Below are positions 46,049 to 54,234 of a stretch of DNA of 64,000 nt, in pieces. Origin of the DNA: Bacteroidaceae bacterium (lineage in GTDB: Bacteria; Bacteroidota; Bacteroidia; Bacteroidales; Bacteroidaceae); the NCBI GenBank assembly GCA_017645305.1, contig JAGCPD010000003.1:1-64000 (forward strand), written 5' to 3'. The stretch's first letter is position 1. Each line of letters begins with the position of its first letter. The position numbers and the translations under genes were made by a program. The notes beneath the pieces were generated by a model. That model ran no database searches. It saw only the letters and a program-made list of their open reading frames with translations, and was not told where the DNA came from.

Positions 46049-46056
46049 CAAAGGTA
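46049..46056 (-). promoter_or_regulatory. Promoter -7 box of the RhuM relic, possibly driving the sugar genes
   Basis: TACCTTTG on the minus strand lies about 75-120 bases before the relic start and about 200 bases before the isomerase gene. It is the nearest promoter box upstream of the isomerase-GH43 pair. Confidence 0.55.
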
Positions 46057-46174
46057 CGATTAAGCGAGCAAAAAGCCAAATTTGATTTGAGCTTTTCGAG
46101 CGTACTACCTTCGAGCGTAGCACAAATTTAATACTTTTCTATCAGTGTAGTATATAAAATCGAAAAATGTTACT

Positions 46175-46436
46175 CCTCAGCTGAGGGTTTATTGCACCAT
46201 AAAGGTGTATTTTATGCCCTTTCGAGTACAAAGTTACAAAATAAAAATTAAAAGTGAAAGAGTGAAAAGTGAAAAATGAGAGTTTAAAGTGAGAAATGGA
46301 AGATTCTTTGATGCTTTAGCACACCTCCGCCTGCGCCTGAGGCTTGCCGAAGAACCAGAGGTCGGCGGCTGAAAGGAAAGCCAAAGCGCGCAGTTAAGCA
46401 CGGAGAGAGGTTAGCGTTTAGCGGTTAGCGGTTTCA
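46175..46436. other. Gene-free spacer with palindrome and A-rich/TTAGCG repeats
   Basis: CCTCAGCTGAGG at 46175-46186 is a perfect 12-base palindrome. AGTGAAAGAGTGAAAAGTGA-type repeats occupy 46250-46305, and GGTTAGCG/TTTAGCG units lie at 46411-46432. I see no ORF or promoter otherwise. Confidence 0.6.
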
Positions 46437-47786
46437 TCATAAAAATGGTACCATATAGACAGGGACCATCAGCGTCTCTTCATTCTTGCGCAAATCCTTA
46501 GTATAGACCAGGTAGCGCCATATTACCTCTTTCGAGAATTTCTTGCAGAACTCGTCGAGTGACACATGAGCCTTATAGCCAGACGACTTCACCTCTATGG
46601 GGCAGAGCTTATTGCTGCGCGACAATAGGAAGTCAACCTCATAGTTGTGCTTGCCGCTTGGCGTGGGCCATGCGTGATAGAACAACTCGTTGCCACTGGC
46701 CTTCAACATCTGAGCCACCACATTCTCATAGACATAGCCCAGATCGGCGCTCAACTTGTCAGAAAGCAACTTCTGATAGATGATATTCTCCGGAACGTCT
46801 TTGTCCCAGAATGCGAGCGTGATAAACAATCCTGTGTCGCCAACAAACATCTTATACTGGTCTTTGTCCTTATGTAAAGCCAGCCCCACCGACGGATTGT
46901 TGGCATGATAGGCGAAGTTCACACAAAGGCTATCCTTCATATCCTCCAGCAACTCGTCCATATCTGTATTCTCGGCGCTGCGCCCCAGTACGCTCATCAC
47001 CTGATAGCGTGAAGCATTTTTCGACAGTTCAGATGGGATGGCCTTGAACAGTCGCGATGCCTTGCCTGATGGGTCAATCTTGCGGAAATCGTCAGTATAA
47101 AGGTCTATGATTTCTCGCTTGGTCTGATCCACCTCACTCAGATTGTTAGTATCCAGATAGGTGTTTACAGCCTGCGGCATACCACCAACCAGCATATACA
47201 AACGGAAGTCGCGCAGCAATTGCCGGCTCACCTGGTCACCAACAGACCGTTTCGTCTCGAAAGCCTCCTTCAGCAACGGTACCGTTACATCGTCGCCCAA
47301 TGCCCAGCGAAACTCCTCATAGTCCATCGGATACATCGTGATGCGTGTTTCCTCGCTGGGGATAGTAATGCCCTGCGTGTTCTTCTTGATAGACAGGAGC
47401 GACCCTGTTTCGATAAAGTCATAGCGATGGTCTTTTACCATATACTTGATGGCCTGACGCACCAATGGAGCCTTCTGTATCTCGTCGAAGATAATCACAG
47501 ATTTGCGCTCCACCAGCTTCACCTTGTAGATGAATTGCAACTGAAAAAAGAAGTTGTCCAAATCGGCAATATTCTTCACTGCCTCCCATACGCCATCGGG
47601 CGCATTGGCAAAATCGACCACTATGTACGAGTCATACTCACGCCTGGCAAACTCTTCGGCAATCGTTGATTTGCCCACACGTCGCGCTCCCTTTATCAGC
47701 AGCGCCGTTTTGCCGTCCTTGGTCTGTTTCCAGTTCAGCATCCGATTGTAGAGTTTCCTCCTGAATATGCGATAATCTGTATCCAT
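46437..47786 (-). CDS. AAA ATPase with DUF4143 domain
   Basis: This 449-residue protein has Walker A LIKGARRVGKSTIAEEFARR and Walker B VIIFDEIQKAPLVRQAIKYM, sensor-like DFIETGSLLSI and the C-terminal DUF4143 block (HAWPTPSGKHNYEVDFLLSR, KLCPIEVKSSGYK), a PD-(D/E)xK-like fold with Asp and Glu-x-Lys. Such ATPases are numerous in Bacteroidales; roles are mostly unknown, perhaps in defence or stress. It stands alone in a repeat-rich area. Confidence 0.88.
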   Translation of the reverse strand: MDTDYRIFRRKLYNRMLNWKQTKDGKTALLIKGARRVGKSTIAEEFARREYDSYIVVDFANAPDGVWEAVKNIADLDNFFFQLQFIYKVKLVERKSVIIFDEIQKAPLVRQAIKYMVKDHRYDFIETGSLLSIKKNTQGITIPSEETRITMYPMDYEEFRWALGDDVTVPLLKEAFETKRSVGDQVSRQLLRDFRLYMLVGGMPQAVNTYLDTNNLSEVDQTKREIIDLYTDDFRKIDPSGKASRLFKAIPSELSKNASRYQVMSVLGRSAENTDMDELLEDMKDSLCVNFAYHANNPSVGLALHKDKDQYKMFVGDTGLFITLAFWDKDVPENIIYQKLLSDKLSADLGYVYENVVAQMLKASGNELFYHAWPTPSGKHNYEVDFLLSRSNKLCPIEVKSSGYKAHVSLDEFCKKFSKEVIWRYLVYTKDLRKNEETLMVPVYMVPFL

Positions 47787-48034
47787 TCCTCAAAATATTT
47801 TATGTTTTCGAGGGTAAAATTACATATTTTTGGGCAAATCTCAAAATTTATTTATAGAAAACATGTAGAAATCTCATATTCTTATAAAGTCGCGGATTCC
47901 TGTTTTCGGAAGCAAAATCACCTCATTTTGCATCTCAAATACCCATTTCGGCGGTTGGCATCATGGATTCTGACTATGGTAAGTTCGTTGCGAATTATCT
48001 AAGGCATTCAAAATCAAGAATATAAGGCGGCTCA

Positions 48035-48070
48035 GTGACAGTTGTGACAGTTGTGACAGTTGTGACAGTT
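48035..48070. repeat. Four tandem copies of GTGACAGTT
   Basis: Four exact nine-base units in a row. The same nine-mer occurs once inverted (AACTGTCAC) at 48156-48164. The array lies in a 600-base gene-free spacer (47787-48382). Iteron-like or protein-binding array; no replication gene nearby. Confidence 0.85.
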
Positions 48071-48335
48071 AATTTGGGGCTATCCAAAAAGTCAAAAGTA
48101 AATTCTTATTATATATATATAAGGCTGTATTTCGGAGGTGGAATACGTGAAAACGAACTGTCACACTGTAACGCTCGAAAAAAATTTCCGAAAAAGTTCG
48201 CGAAAAATTCGTACACCGCAATGCCAATGTCATACCTTTGCACTGTGAAAAGATAAGGGTTGCAGATGCTGCCACTAAGTAAAAATTTTGCGGCAGTTAA
48301 GGGGCGTAAAAATTCCCCTTGCCGGGAATTTTAAA

Positions 48336-48376
48336 TGAAAAGTGAAAGAATGAAAAGTGAAAGAGTGAAAAGTGAA
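48336..48376. repeat. A-rich GTGAAAAGTGAAAG tandem repeat
   Basis: Three near-identical units (TGAAAAGTGAAAG, with A or G variation) follow the 3' end of the Fic gene. The same family occurs at 46250-46305, 50697-50715, 57485-57510 and 60661-60685. Confidence 0.7.
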
Positions 48377-48382
48377 GTGGGG

Positions 48383-49537
48383 CTACTTCTTTTGATTCAG
48401 TTCTTGATATAGCATCTGCCCCTTGCTGGTTAGCAAGTATTTCTGTCGGGGGTGCCGAGGTTTGTCTGGATATAGCGAGCGGACGTATCCACCAGAAATA
48501 GCGGGAACCAGGTGATACTCCATAAAGTTCTTCCTGTCCTTCAGTCCTACACCCTCCAACATATCCTTGATGCTACATTGGTCGTTTCCGATGACCTTTA
48601 CCAGATTTAGAATCAACGGATTTTCTGCCCGAAGCAAGTCCTGAGAAGAACTTGTGGGGGTACTTGTGGGGGTACTTGTGGGGGCTTTCCATTCTTCGGG
48701 TGGATCGATAATCATGTATCTGTTTTTTAGATCATGCGTCTCACCTAACAACAGGTTACGGAAGAAACGTACCAGAAATAATGGTTCGGCATTGATCCCT
48801 TTATGCACGTTGCGATAGTTGGCACGAACCAACGCATTACGGAAATACCAAGAATGGCGCTCAAATATATCATTGTTTACGCTCAATCCAAGTGAGCGTA
48901 AATATTTGATGGTAAAAATGGCTGTTGTTCGTGTGTTGCCCTCACCAAAGGGATGAATCTGCCACAGACCTGCCACAAACTTTGCCAGATGCTCAATCAT
49001 CTGATCTTTATTGAAGGCGGTATAGTCGAACTGACGCTCTTGCTCCAAGTCGTATTCTATGGTCATTTGCAGGTCCTGCCAGCGGCCATAAAGCACAGAA
49101 TCGTTTCGCAGTACCCACTCCTTTTTAGAAATGTCGTAGTCACGGAAGCGTCCAGCATGTTTGAATACACCCTCAAAGATGGCACGATGAATGGCTGCCA
49201 GCCCAGCTACACTATAGGTAAAGGCATCCGTCTGCAAGAGTTTCGAAATGTTGCTCGATACACGGTCGGCCTCTTCCTTGTCCTCATCGTCGTTATCGTG
49301 AGCCGTCTTTTTGATGTAGTATTCCTTCACCAGTTCGCGAGCTTCATCGATGGTGATTTCGCCTTCGATATTTCGGCGTGCTGTTTCTTGCAGATATTCT
49401 GAGGTCTTCAGCCCATCCACAGCCTGTAAGCCAATAGCTACGCGCCAGGCTTCAGCCCTTTCTTTCTTCTCAGGTTCGCCTTGGCGAATATACTCGTCAA
49501 AATCAAGGTACTGCTGCTTTATCTTGCCCTCTTTCAT
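48383..49537 (-). CDS. Fic family AMP-transferase with built-in antitoxin domain
   Basis: This 384-residue protein has N-terminal residues 11-75 (LDFDEYIRQGEPEKKERAEA, AIGLQAVDGLKTSEYL, NIEGEITIDEARELV) forming a VbhA-like inhibitory domain, matched by the stand-alone protein at 1461-1778. The Fic core carries AAIHRAIFEGVFKHAGRFRD and the active-site loop HPFGEGNTRTTAIF (195-208), with the catalytic His. A TSTPTSTPTS linker (three 12-base DNA repeats) leads to a C-terminal winged helix. Fic enzymes AMPylate target proteins such as gyrase. His, Glu, Gly and Arg of the loop are present, so it should be active when de-repressed. Promoter box 22 bases upstream. Confidence 0.9.
   Translation of the reverse strand: MKEGKIKQQYLDFDEYIRQGEPEKKERAEAWRVAIGLQAVDGLKTSEYLQETARRNIEGEITIDEARELVKEYYIKKTAHDNDDEDKEEADRVSSNISKLLQTDAFTYSVAGLAAIHRAIFEGVFKHAGRFRDYDISKKEWVLRNDSVLYGRWQDLQMTIEYDLEQERQFDYTAFNKDQMIEHLAKFVAGLWQIHPFGEGNTRTTAIFTIKYLRSLGLSVNNDIFERHSWYFRNALVRANYRNVHKGINAEPLFLVRFFRNLLLGETHDLKNRYMIIDPPEEWKAPTSTPTSTPTSSSQDLLRAENPLILNLVKVIGNDQCSIKDMLEGVGLKDRKNFMEYHLVPAISGGYVRSLYPDKPRHPRQKYLLTSKGQMLYQELNQKK
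48650..48685. repeat. In-gene 12-base tandem repeat in the Fic gene
   Basis: ACTTGTGGGGGT occurs three times in a row (last unit ends in C), encoding the TSTPTSTPTS linker. A multiple of three keeps the frame whatever the copy number. Confidence 0.85.
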
Positions 49538-49558
49538 GTCACTCGCTTATTCGCTTTG

Positions 49559-49566
49559 CAAAGATA
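49559..49566 (-). promoter_or_regulatory. Promoter -7 box of the Fic gene
   Basis: TATCTTTG on the minus strand, 21 bases upstream of the ATG. Confidence 0.75.
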
Positions 49567-49672
49567 AATGTTTTTCTCATAACAGCAAAGCGGAAAGAGA
49601 AAAAACAGATTGGGGATTAAAGTGTAAACCTAGAAAGGCTGACATAAAAAATGTGTAAAAGCGAGCAGGGCT

Positions 49673-49712
49673 CGAAAAACACACCTCCCCGACAGTCTGC
49701 ACTGCGGGGAGG
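49673..49712 (-). terminator. Intrinsic terminator of the cupin transcript
   Basis: CCTCCCC and GGGGAGG pair with a 15-base loop, and on the minus strand a TTTTT run follows. It lies just after the cupin stop. Confidence 0.8.
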
Positions 49713-49746
49713 CGCACTCATGTTATCCAGAAGTTCTGGTTTTCTA

Positions 49747-50226
49747 TTACTCCAGCGGAATCTCTGGATGCTGCACGGCCAGGGGCATACCTTCCTGCGA
49801 GAGGTAGAACATATAAAGGATGCAGTCCTTCTCTCCGCGGTTCTCGCCGTGGTGTATCGTATTCACCATCTCGACAACTGCTTCGCCCTCATGCACGACC
49901 TTCGTCTTACCGTCCTGGCCGATGATGGTCAGATCGCCCTGCACTAATATGCCGTAGTTCATCACGGGATGGTGGTGCCAACCCAGCTTCTTTCCTGCGG
50001 GGAAGACATATTTCACAGCCACCAGTTCGGGACGGCCCTGTAAATAGTCGGGCAGCTCCACACCATCCCAGCTCTGGGAGGTACGAATGAGTTCTGTGCT
50101 CACAACTTTGGGTTCATCCGGTTCATCTACGTTTGCATTATTACATGCGTTCAGGCTTAAACCTATAATCGTAGTGCCGCAAACGAGGGTGACGGCCATC
50201 ACCCAATTAATCATCTTTTTCATCAT
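49747..50226 (-). CDS. Cupin-domain lipoprotein
   Basis: This 159-residue protein has a lipobox (GLSLNACNNANV). The cupin core has KLGWHHHPVMNYGILVQGDL (motif 1 with three His and Glu-less end) and EMVNTIHHGENRGEKD (motif 2 His). It binds a metal in the periplasm or outer leaflet; a sensor or enzyme role is unknown. It lies 66 bases downstream of STAS, probably in the same transcript, which would make it the last gene of the signalling block. Confidence 0.82.
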   Translation of the reverse strand: MMKKMINWVMAVTLVCGTTIIGLSLNACNNANVDEPDEPKVVSTELIRTSQSWDGVELPDYLQGRPELVAVKYVFPAGKKLGWHHHPVMNYGILVQGDLTIIGQDGKTKVVHEGEAVVEMVNTIHHGENRGEKDCILYMFYLSQEGMPLAVQHPEIPLE

Positions 50227-50292
50227 GTTATTTATTTTATAAGGTTAGATATTCTTGGATATACAATCTAAATCTGTCCTGTTCAACGTTGC

Positions 50293-50595
50293 TCATTTGA
50301 ACTCGAAGATGTTGCAGAAGCCTGTAATGGTAAAGATGGAGCGGACTTCGTCGTTGATGTTCCTAATATATACGTGTCCGCCCTTTTCCTGGGCACTTTG
50401 CAGGATGCCAAGGAAGATGCGCAGGCCTGCTGACGAGATATACTTCAAATCTGTGCAATCGATAATGATGTCCTTACCCTCCACGTCGTTCAGTGGACTC
50501 ATTGCCTTCTCAGTTTCGGGGGCTGCTGCAGTGTCGAGACTGCCCTCCAGAATGGCAACCATGTTGCCGTCTTGCTCTTGAATTGTTGTCTTCAT
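50293..50595 (-). CDS. STAS-domain anti-sigma factor antagonist
   Basis: This 100-residue protein has a SpoIIAA/RsbV-like STAS fold. The phosphorylatable serine lies in DLKYISSAGLRIFLGIL (Ser54/Ser55), and VAILEGSLDTAAAPETEKA is the N-terminal strand-helix. In partner switching, a kinase (RsbW type) phosphorylates this serine and a PP2C phosphatase (SpoIIE/RsbU type) removes it. Both activities are predicted in the gene directly upstream (50652-53135), which ends 56 bases before it. Confidence 0.92.
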   Translation of the reverse strand: MKTTIQEQDGNMVAILEGSLDTAAAPETEKAMSPLNDVEGKDIIIDCTDLKYISSAGLRIFLGILQSAQEKGGHVYIRNINDEVRSIFTITGFCNIFEFK

Positions 50596-50651
50596 CGTTT
50601 TAATTTACTATTTGACAATTTACTATTTACGATTTACCATTTACCATTTGG
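50596..50651. repeat. AATTTACTATTTACGATTT-type repeat
   Basis: Between the SpoIIE gene and the STAS gene, TTTACTATTT, TTTACGATTT and TTTACCATTT units follow each other. A short similar stretch (TTTACGATTTCACTATTGA) lies at 53147-53165. Confidence 0.6.
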
Positions 50652-53135
50652 TCATTTATTTCTCTCCCCTTGGGGGGAGTTAGAGGGGGGCTTTTCATTT
50701 TTCACTCTTATCTTCTTTCTCAGCGTCAGTATATTGAGGTTGTCCATGCGCTCGTAGTTGATGGAGTCCATCATCTGGCGCATGATGTGAATGCCGAGCC
50801 CGCCAATGTGGCGCTCCTTGGCCGGAAGCGTGGTATCGACAGCAGCCTGGACGGTGGGATCGAAAGGCTTACCGCTATCGATGACAGTAAACTTCAGCCA
50901 CTTATTGTTGACTTCGTCTTCGGTCAAGACGGCCTCTATGGTGACATTGCCGTGAGTGTCGGGCGGGTAAGCGTAGTTCATCACGTTGACCACAGCTTCC
51001 TCTATGGCAACTTTCACTTGGGCTGTCACGTCGGGGGTTAATCCTACGGCCTCACACACCTCATCTACAAAAGCCGTCAATTTTGGCACTTGCTTGGTGT
51101 CGTTGAACAGTACGATGTTCTTGCACATCAGTACGTCACTATCTTGTCGGATGTATTGTATGGCCATCATCGTCAGGTCATCGCTCTGCTCAGCATCGCC
51201 CACGAATTGGTGAACGGCATCGGTCATCTGTCCAATGAGTTGACGCGGCTCCTGCTGCCCGTGGGAAAGGGCATTGATTGCCACGTTGTTCACACGCTCC
51301 ATCGTGAACTGGGCCTTGTCAGCATCCATAGCTTCAGTCAGTCCGTCTGTGAAAAGGAAAATGGTGGTACCAGTGAATATCTGCGTTTCCTGGAGTGAAT
51401 ACTTCCATTTGGGCATGAAGCCCACGGGGATGTTTGCATCACAAGCCAGTTCGCCGACGCCTGCACCGACGAGCAGCGGGGCATCGTGACCAGCGTTACA
51501 ATAGCGCAGGAGACCCGTAGGCAAATCAAGCACGCCGACGAAGAGAGTGACGAACATGTGGTTCTTGTTCATGTCTGCAATGGTCTTGTTCATGATGGTC
51601 ACGATGCGGTCGGGCATCGACTCATGAGCCGACACAGTACGGAAAATAGAACGGGTGACGGCCATGAAAAGCGAGGCGGGCACACCCTTGCCCGAGACGT
51701 CGCCGATACAGAAGAAGAGCTTCTCTTCGCGGAAGTAGAAGTCGAACAGGTCGCCTCCCACCTCCTTGGCGGGGGTCAGCGAGGCATAGAGCTGCACGTG
51801 GTCGCGCTCGTCCTTTGTAGGGAACTTCGTGGGTAGCATACCCATCTGGATGCCACTGGCAATGCGGAGGTCGCTCTCTATCGAGGCTTTCTGCGCGGTG
51901 GTATCCTTCAGTTCCTCGATGTATTTCACCAGCGAATGCTGCATATTACCAAACGATTGGCTCAACTGCCCTATCTCATCGATTCGCTGAAAGTCGGGCA
52001 GTTCGGCATCCAGTTTTCCCGAGGCGATAGTCTCTGCCTCCTTTGCCAGACGGTGCAGAGGTTTCAGCTCATGGGTAATGATGCGGATGAACAAATATAG
52101 CATCAGTAGCAGACCGACAGTAACGATGGCCATAACGGTATGGCGCAGACGGTCGAAGCCGCTGAAGATGTCGCTCTCAGGACAGACGATGGCCATAGAG
52201 CAACCCGTCTGACCGAGGGGCTTATAGAAGATGTAGCAGTGTTTGCCGTCGATGTCCATCTGTTTCATTCCTTCTTCACCGTGTTGCATGGCGTGCCCCA
52301 GGGCAATCAGAGCCGTGTCGTTTTCTGCCTCACCCCTACACCCTCTCCCATGGGCGGAGGAAACTTGGTTATCGTTAAGGTTATCCATTGTCTGGGTGAA
52401 GATGGTCTGACGAGTAATCTTCGTCGTGTCAGGGTGTACGAAATAAGTGCCGCCACGCCCTATCATGATGCTGTAGGAGTTGGGATAGGGCTTCACGCTG
52501 GAGATGGTCTGCGACAGCCAAGATATAGAGAGACTGGTATTGATGACACCTATCAACTTTCCTTGCTTATCCTTGATGGCCTGACCGTAACTGGTCACCA
52601 TCTCGCTGGTGTTTGTAGCTACATCAAGGTCGAAGTAAGGCTCCGTCCAACAGGGCTTGTCGAGCAATGTGGGCATGAGATACCAGTCCATGAAGAAATA
52701 CTGGTAATTGTCGCTGCCACCCTGTATGGTGCGCAGACTGTCACCGACGTGCTTCGTATAGGCGGAGAAGTAGCGGCCTTTTTCCTTGAAGTAGTCTGGC
52801 TCGAAGGCGATGGAACAGTTATAGAAGTCAGGGTTATTCTGCAACATGCTGCGGCTATAGACAAACATCGAGTCTGCCTTGTCGGGATGCCGCTGCACGA
52901 GCCACATGGTCATGTTCGAAGCCACCTCAACACGGTTCAGTATGCCTTCTACACGCTGTGATGTCTTGTCCAGAATCTGCATGGCGCGGTTGACTGCCTC
53001 CTGACGCACAGCATCACGCGCCTGATAGAAAAGGAAAGCGAGGGCGGCGTTGAAAATGATGGCGGCAAACATTACCACCCATAAACTGACCCTGACAGAG
53101 AGCTTACGACGGATATATTGCAAGATTACCTTCAT
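50652..53135 (-). CDS. SpoIIE phosphatase fused to RsbW-like kinase, with sensor domain
   Basis: This 827-residue membrane protein has an N-terminal transmembrane helix (WVVMFAAIIFNAALAFLFY), a dCache-like periplasmic sensor (about 50-315), a second membrane helix (AIVTVGLLLMLYLFIRI), a HAMP linker, a PP2C phosphatase (ASLTPAKEVGGDLFDFYF, CIGDVSGKGVPASLFMA, CNAGHDAPLLVG, LFTDGLTEAMDAD) and a C-terminal GHKL kinase (KVAIEEAVVNVMNYAYPPDT, VIDSGKPFDP, HIGGLGIHIMRQ). It thus joins phosphatase and kinase for one STAS partner in one chain. The last 17 residues (KNEKPPSNSPQGERNK end) and a loop near 255-268 come from repeat-like DNA. It is followed by the STAS gene. Confidence 0.93.
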   Translation of the reverse strand: MKVILQYIRRKLSVRVSLWVVMFAAIIFNAALAFLFYQARDAVRQEAVNRAMQILDKTSQRVEGILNRVEVASNMTMWLVQRHPDKADSMFVYSRSMLQNNPDFYNCSIAFEPDYFKEKGRYFSAYTKHVGDSLRTIQGGSDNYQYFFMDWYLMPTLLDKPCWTEPYFDLDVATNTSEMVTSYGQAIKDKQGKLIGVINTSLSISWLSQTISSVKPYPNSYSIMIGRGGTYFVHPDTTKITRQTIFTQTMDNLNDNQVSSAHGRGCRGEAENDTALIALGHAMQHGEEGMKQMDIDGKHCYIFYKPLGQTGCSMAIVCPESDIFSGFDRLRHTVMAIVTVGLLLMLYLFIRIITHELKPLHRLAKEAETIASGKLDAELPDFQRIDEIGQLSQSFGNMQHSLVKYIEELKDTTAQKASIESDLRIASGIQMGMLPTKFPTKDERDHVQLYASLTPAKEVGGDLFDFYFREEKLFFCIGDVSGKGVPASLFMAVTRSIFRTVSAHESMPDRIVTIMNKTIADMNKNHMFVTLFVGVLDLPTGLLRYCNAGHDAPLLVGAGVGELACDANIPVGFMPKWKYSLQETQIFTGTTIFLFTDGLTEAMDADKAQFTMERVNNVAINALSHGQQEPRQLIGQMTDAVHQFVGDAEQSDDLTMMAIQYIRQDSDVLMCKNIVLFNDTKQVPKLTAFVDEVCEAVGLTPDVTAQVKVAIEEAVVNVMNYAYPPDTHGNVTIEAVLTEDEVNNKWLKFTVIDSGKPFDPTVQAAVDTTLPAKERHIGGLGIHIMRQMMDSINYERMDNLNILTLRKKIRVKNEKPPSNSPQGERNK

Positions 53136-53247
53136 CTATTTTTATTTACGATTTCACTATTGACGATTTCTTTTCCACCGCTCTGCAAAACAGTTCAATC
53201 ATTAAATTGTTAAATCAATCACAAATTGCAAATTTTCAAACAGTTAA

Positions 53248-54204
53248 CTACTCACATACCAGTTCCTTATAAGTGACTTCACGACTCAGCATCTGGTTCT
53301 CCACCATCAGGCGAGAAGCCTGCATGACCATGTCTGGGCGAAGGCGGAACTCACGCTTCCTGGATTCGCGGTCCACCTGTAGGCGAAGCACCTCCTGGAG
53401 CATCAACCGTTGCATCACACGATTGGTAGCGATGTTTTCACGGTCAACATACTGCATCACAATGTCCAGTGTCTCCTCAGGATGCTGGGCAGCCCACTCC
53501 CACCCCTTACGGCTGGCCTGGGAAAAACGCTTTGCCTGTTCGCGGTGCCGGAGATAATAGTCGCGGGTCATATAGACACCGTCCTCCTGCACGTTATAGC
53601 CGTGGTCGCAGAAGCGATAGACATTCTTGTCAGTCATCTTGATGCCTGCCTGCACCAGCTGGTAGTACTCGTTGTAGCTCATGGCCAGCGTGGCATCAAG
53701 TGCACCGCTCAAAAACAGGTTGATGTTCTGGGCAAAGCGTACCCACTGGTAGTCCAACCGGTCCTTGATGCTCATGCAGATGGCCAGTTGTCCGAACCCG
53801 ACACTCCAGATGCCCACTTTGGCACCTTTCTGCGTCAGCGGATTCTTGTCACGAGCCGACACGATGACCATCGCATTGTTCATTGACGTCTGCAGGATAT
53901 TTACCAGGGGGATGCCGTCATCCACAATCTCCATTGCCTGACAGAGTTGCAACGTAGTGGCCTGACATATATTCTGACGCAAGCGGAGCATAGACGACTG
54001 TGTGGTCGACGGATGCTCAATCCTCACCTTCACGCCCGCCTCACGGTAGAACCCCTTGGCAGCAGCCACATAATAACCCGCAAACTGCGCCTGGGCCGTC
54101 CATTGGGGCGTAAACACAATGGTCTCGTCCTGCGCAGCAGCTGTCTGTATCATGCAGCAGAAAGTGAGAATTGCCATGAACAGGCACCTTGTTGTCTTGT
54201 ACAT
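53248..54204 (-). CDS. Orphan NMT1/THI5-like substrate-binding protein
   Basis: This 318-residue protein has a signal peptide (TFCCMIQTAAAQ). The periplasmic binding fold shows IVFTPQWTAQAQFAGYYVAA, KGFYREAGVKVRI, QLCQAMEIVDDGIPLVNILQ, GAKVGIWSVGFGQLAICMSI and SGALDATLAMSYNEYYQLVQ. Such proteins normally feed ABC importers of pyrimidine precursors, but no permease or ATPase is encoded nearby. It is followed by the SpoIIE sensor gene and preceded by an SLC13 permease gene. A role as ligand-presenting partner of the SpoIIE sensor is a reasonable inference, not shown. Confidence 0.85.
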   Translation of the reverse strand: MYKTTRCLFMAILTFCCMIQTAAAQDETIVFTPQWTAQAQFAGYYVAAAKGFYREAGVKVRIEHPSTTQSSMLRLRQNICQATTLQLCQAMEIVDDGIPLVNILQTSMNNAMVIVSARDKNPLTQKGAKVGIWSVGFGQLAICMSIKDRLDYQWVRFAQNINLFLSGALDATLAMSYNEYYQLVQAGIKMTDKNVYRFCDHGYNVQEDGVYMTRDYYLRHREQAKRFSQASRKGWEWAAQHPEETLDIVMQYVDRENIATNRVMQRLMLQEVLRLQVDRESRKREFRLRPDMVMQASRLMVENQMLSREVTYKELVCE

Positions 54205-54234
54205 CTTTACCTTTCTACTTTTATTATTTACCTT

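Noticed and set aside
48035..48256. 73-residue open frame through the nine-mer array
   Set aside because: Its start is the repeat itself (TVVTVVTVV), and the rest has no recognisable feature; the DNA array is the better explanation.
52140..52961. 273-residue open frame on the plus strand
   Set aside because: It lies opposite the SpoIIE sensor domain, has no recognisable motif or promoter, and is explained by codon bias of the real gene.
53248..54204. Thiamine-precursor ABC importer
   Set aside because: The binding protein fits the family, but no permease or ATPase gene is present in the neighbourhood and no thiamine riboswitch was seen.
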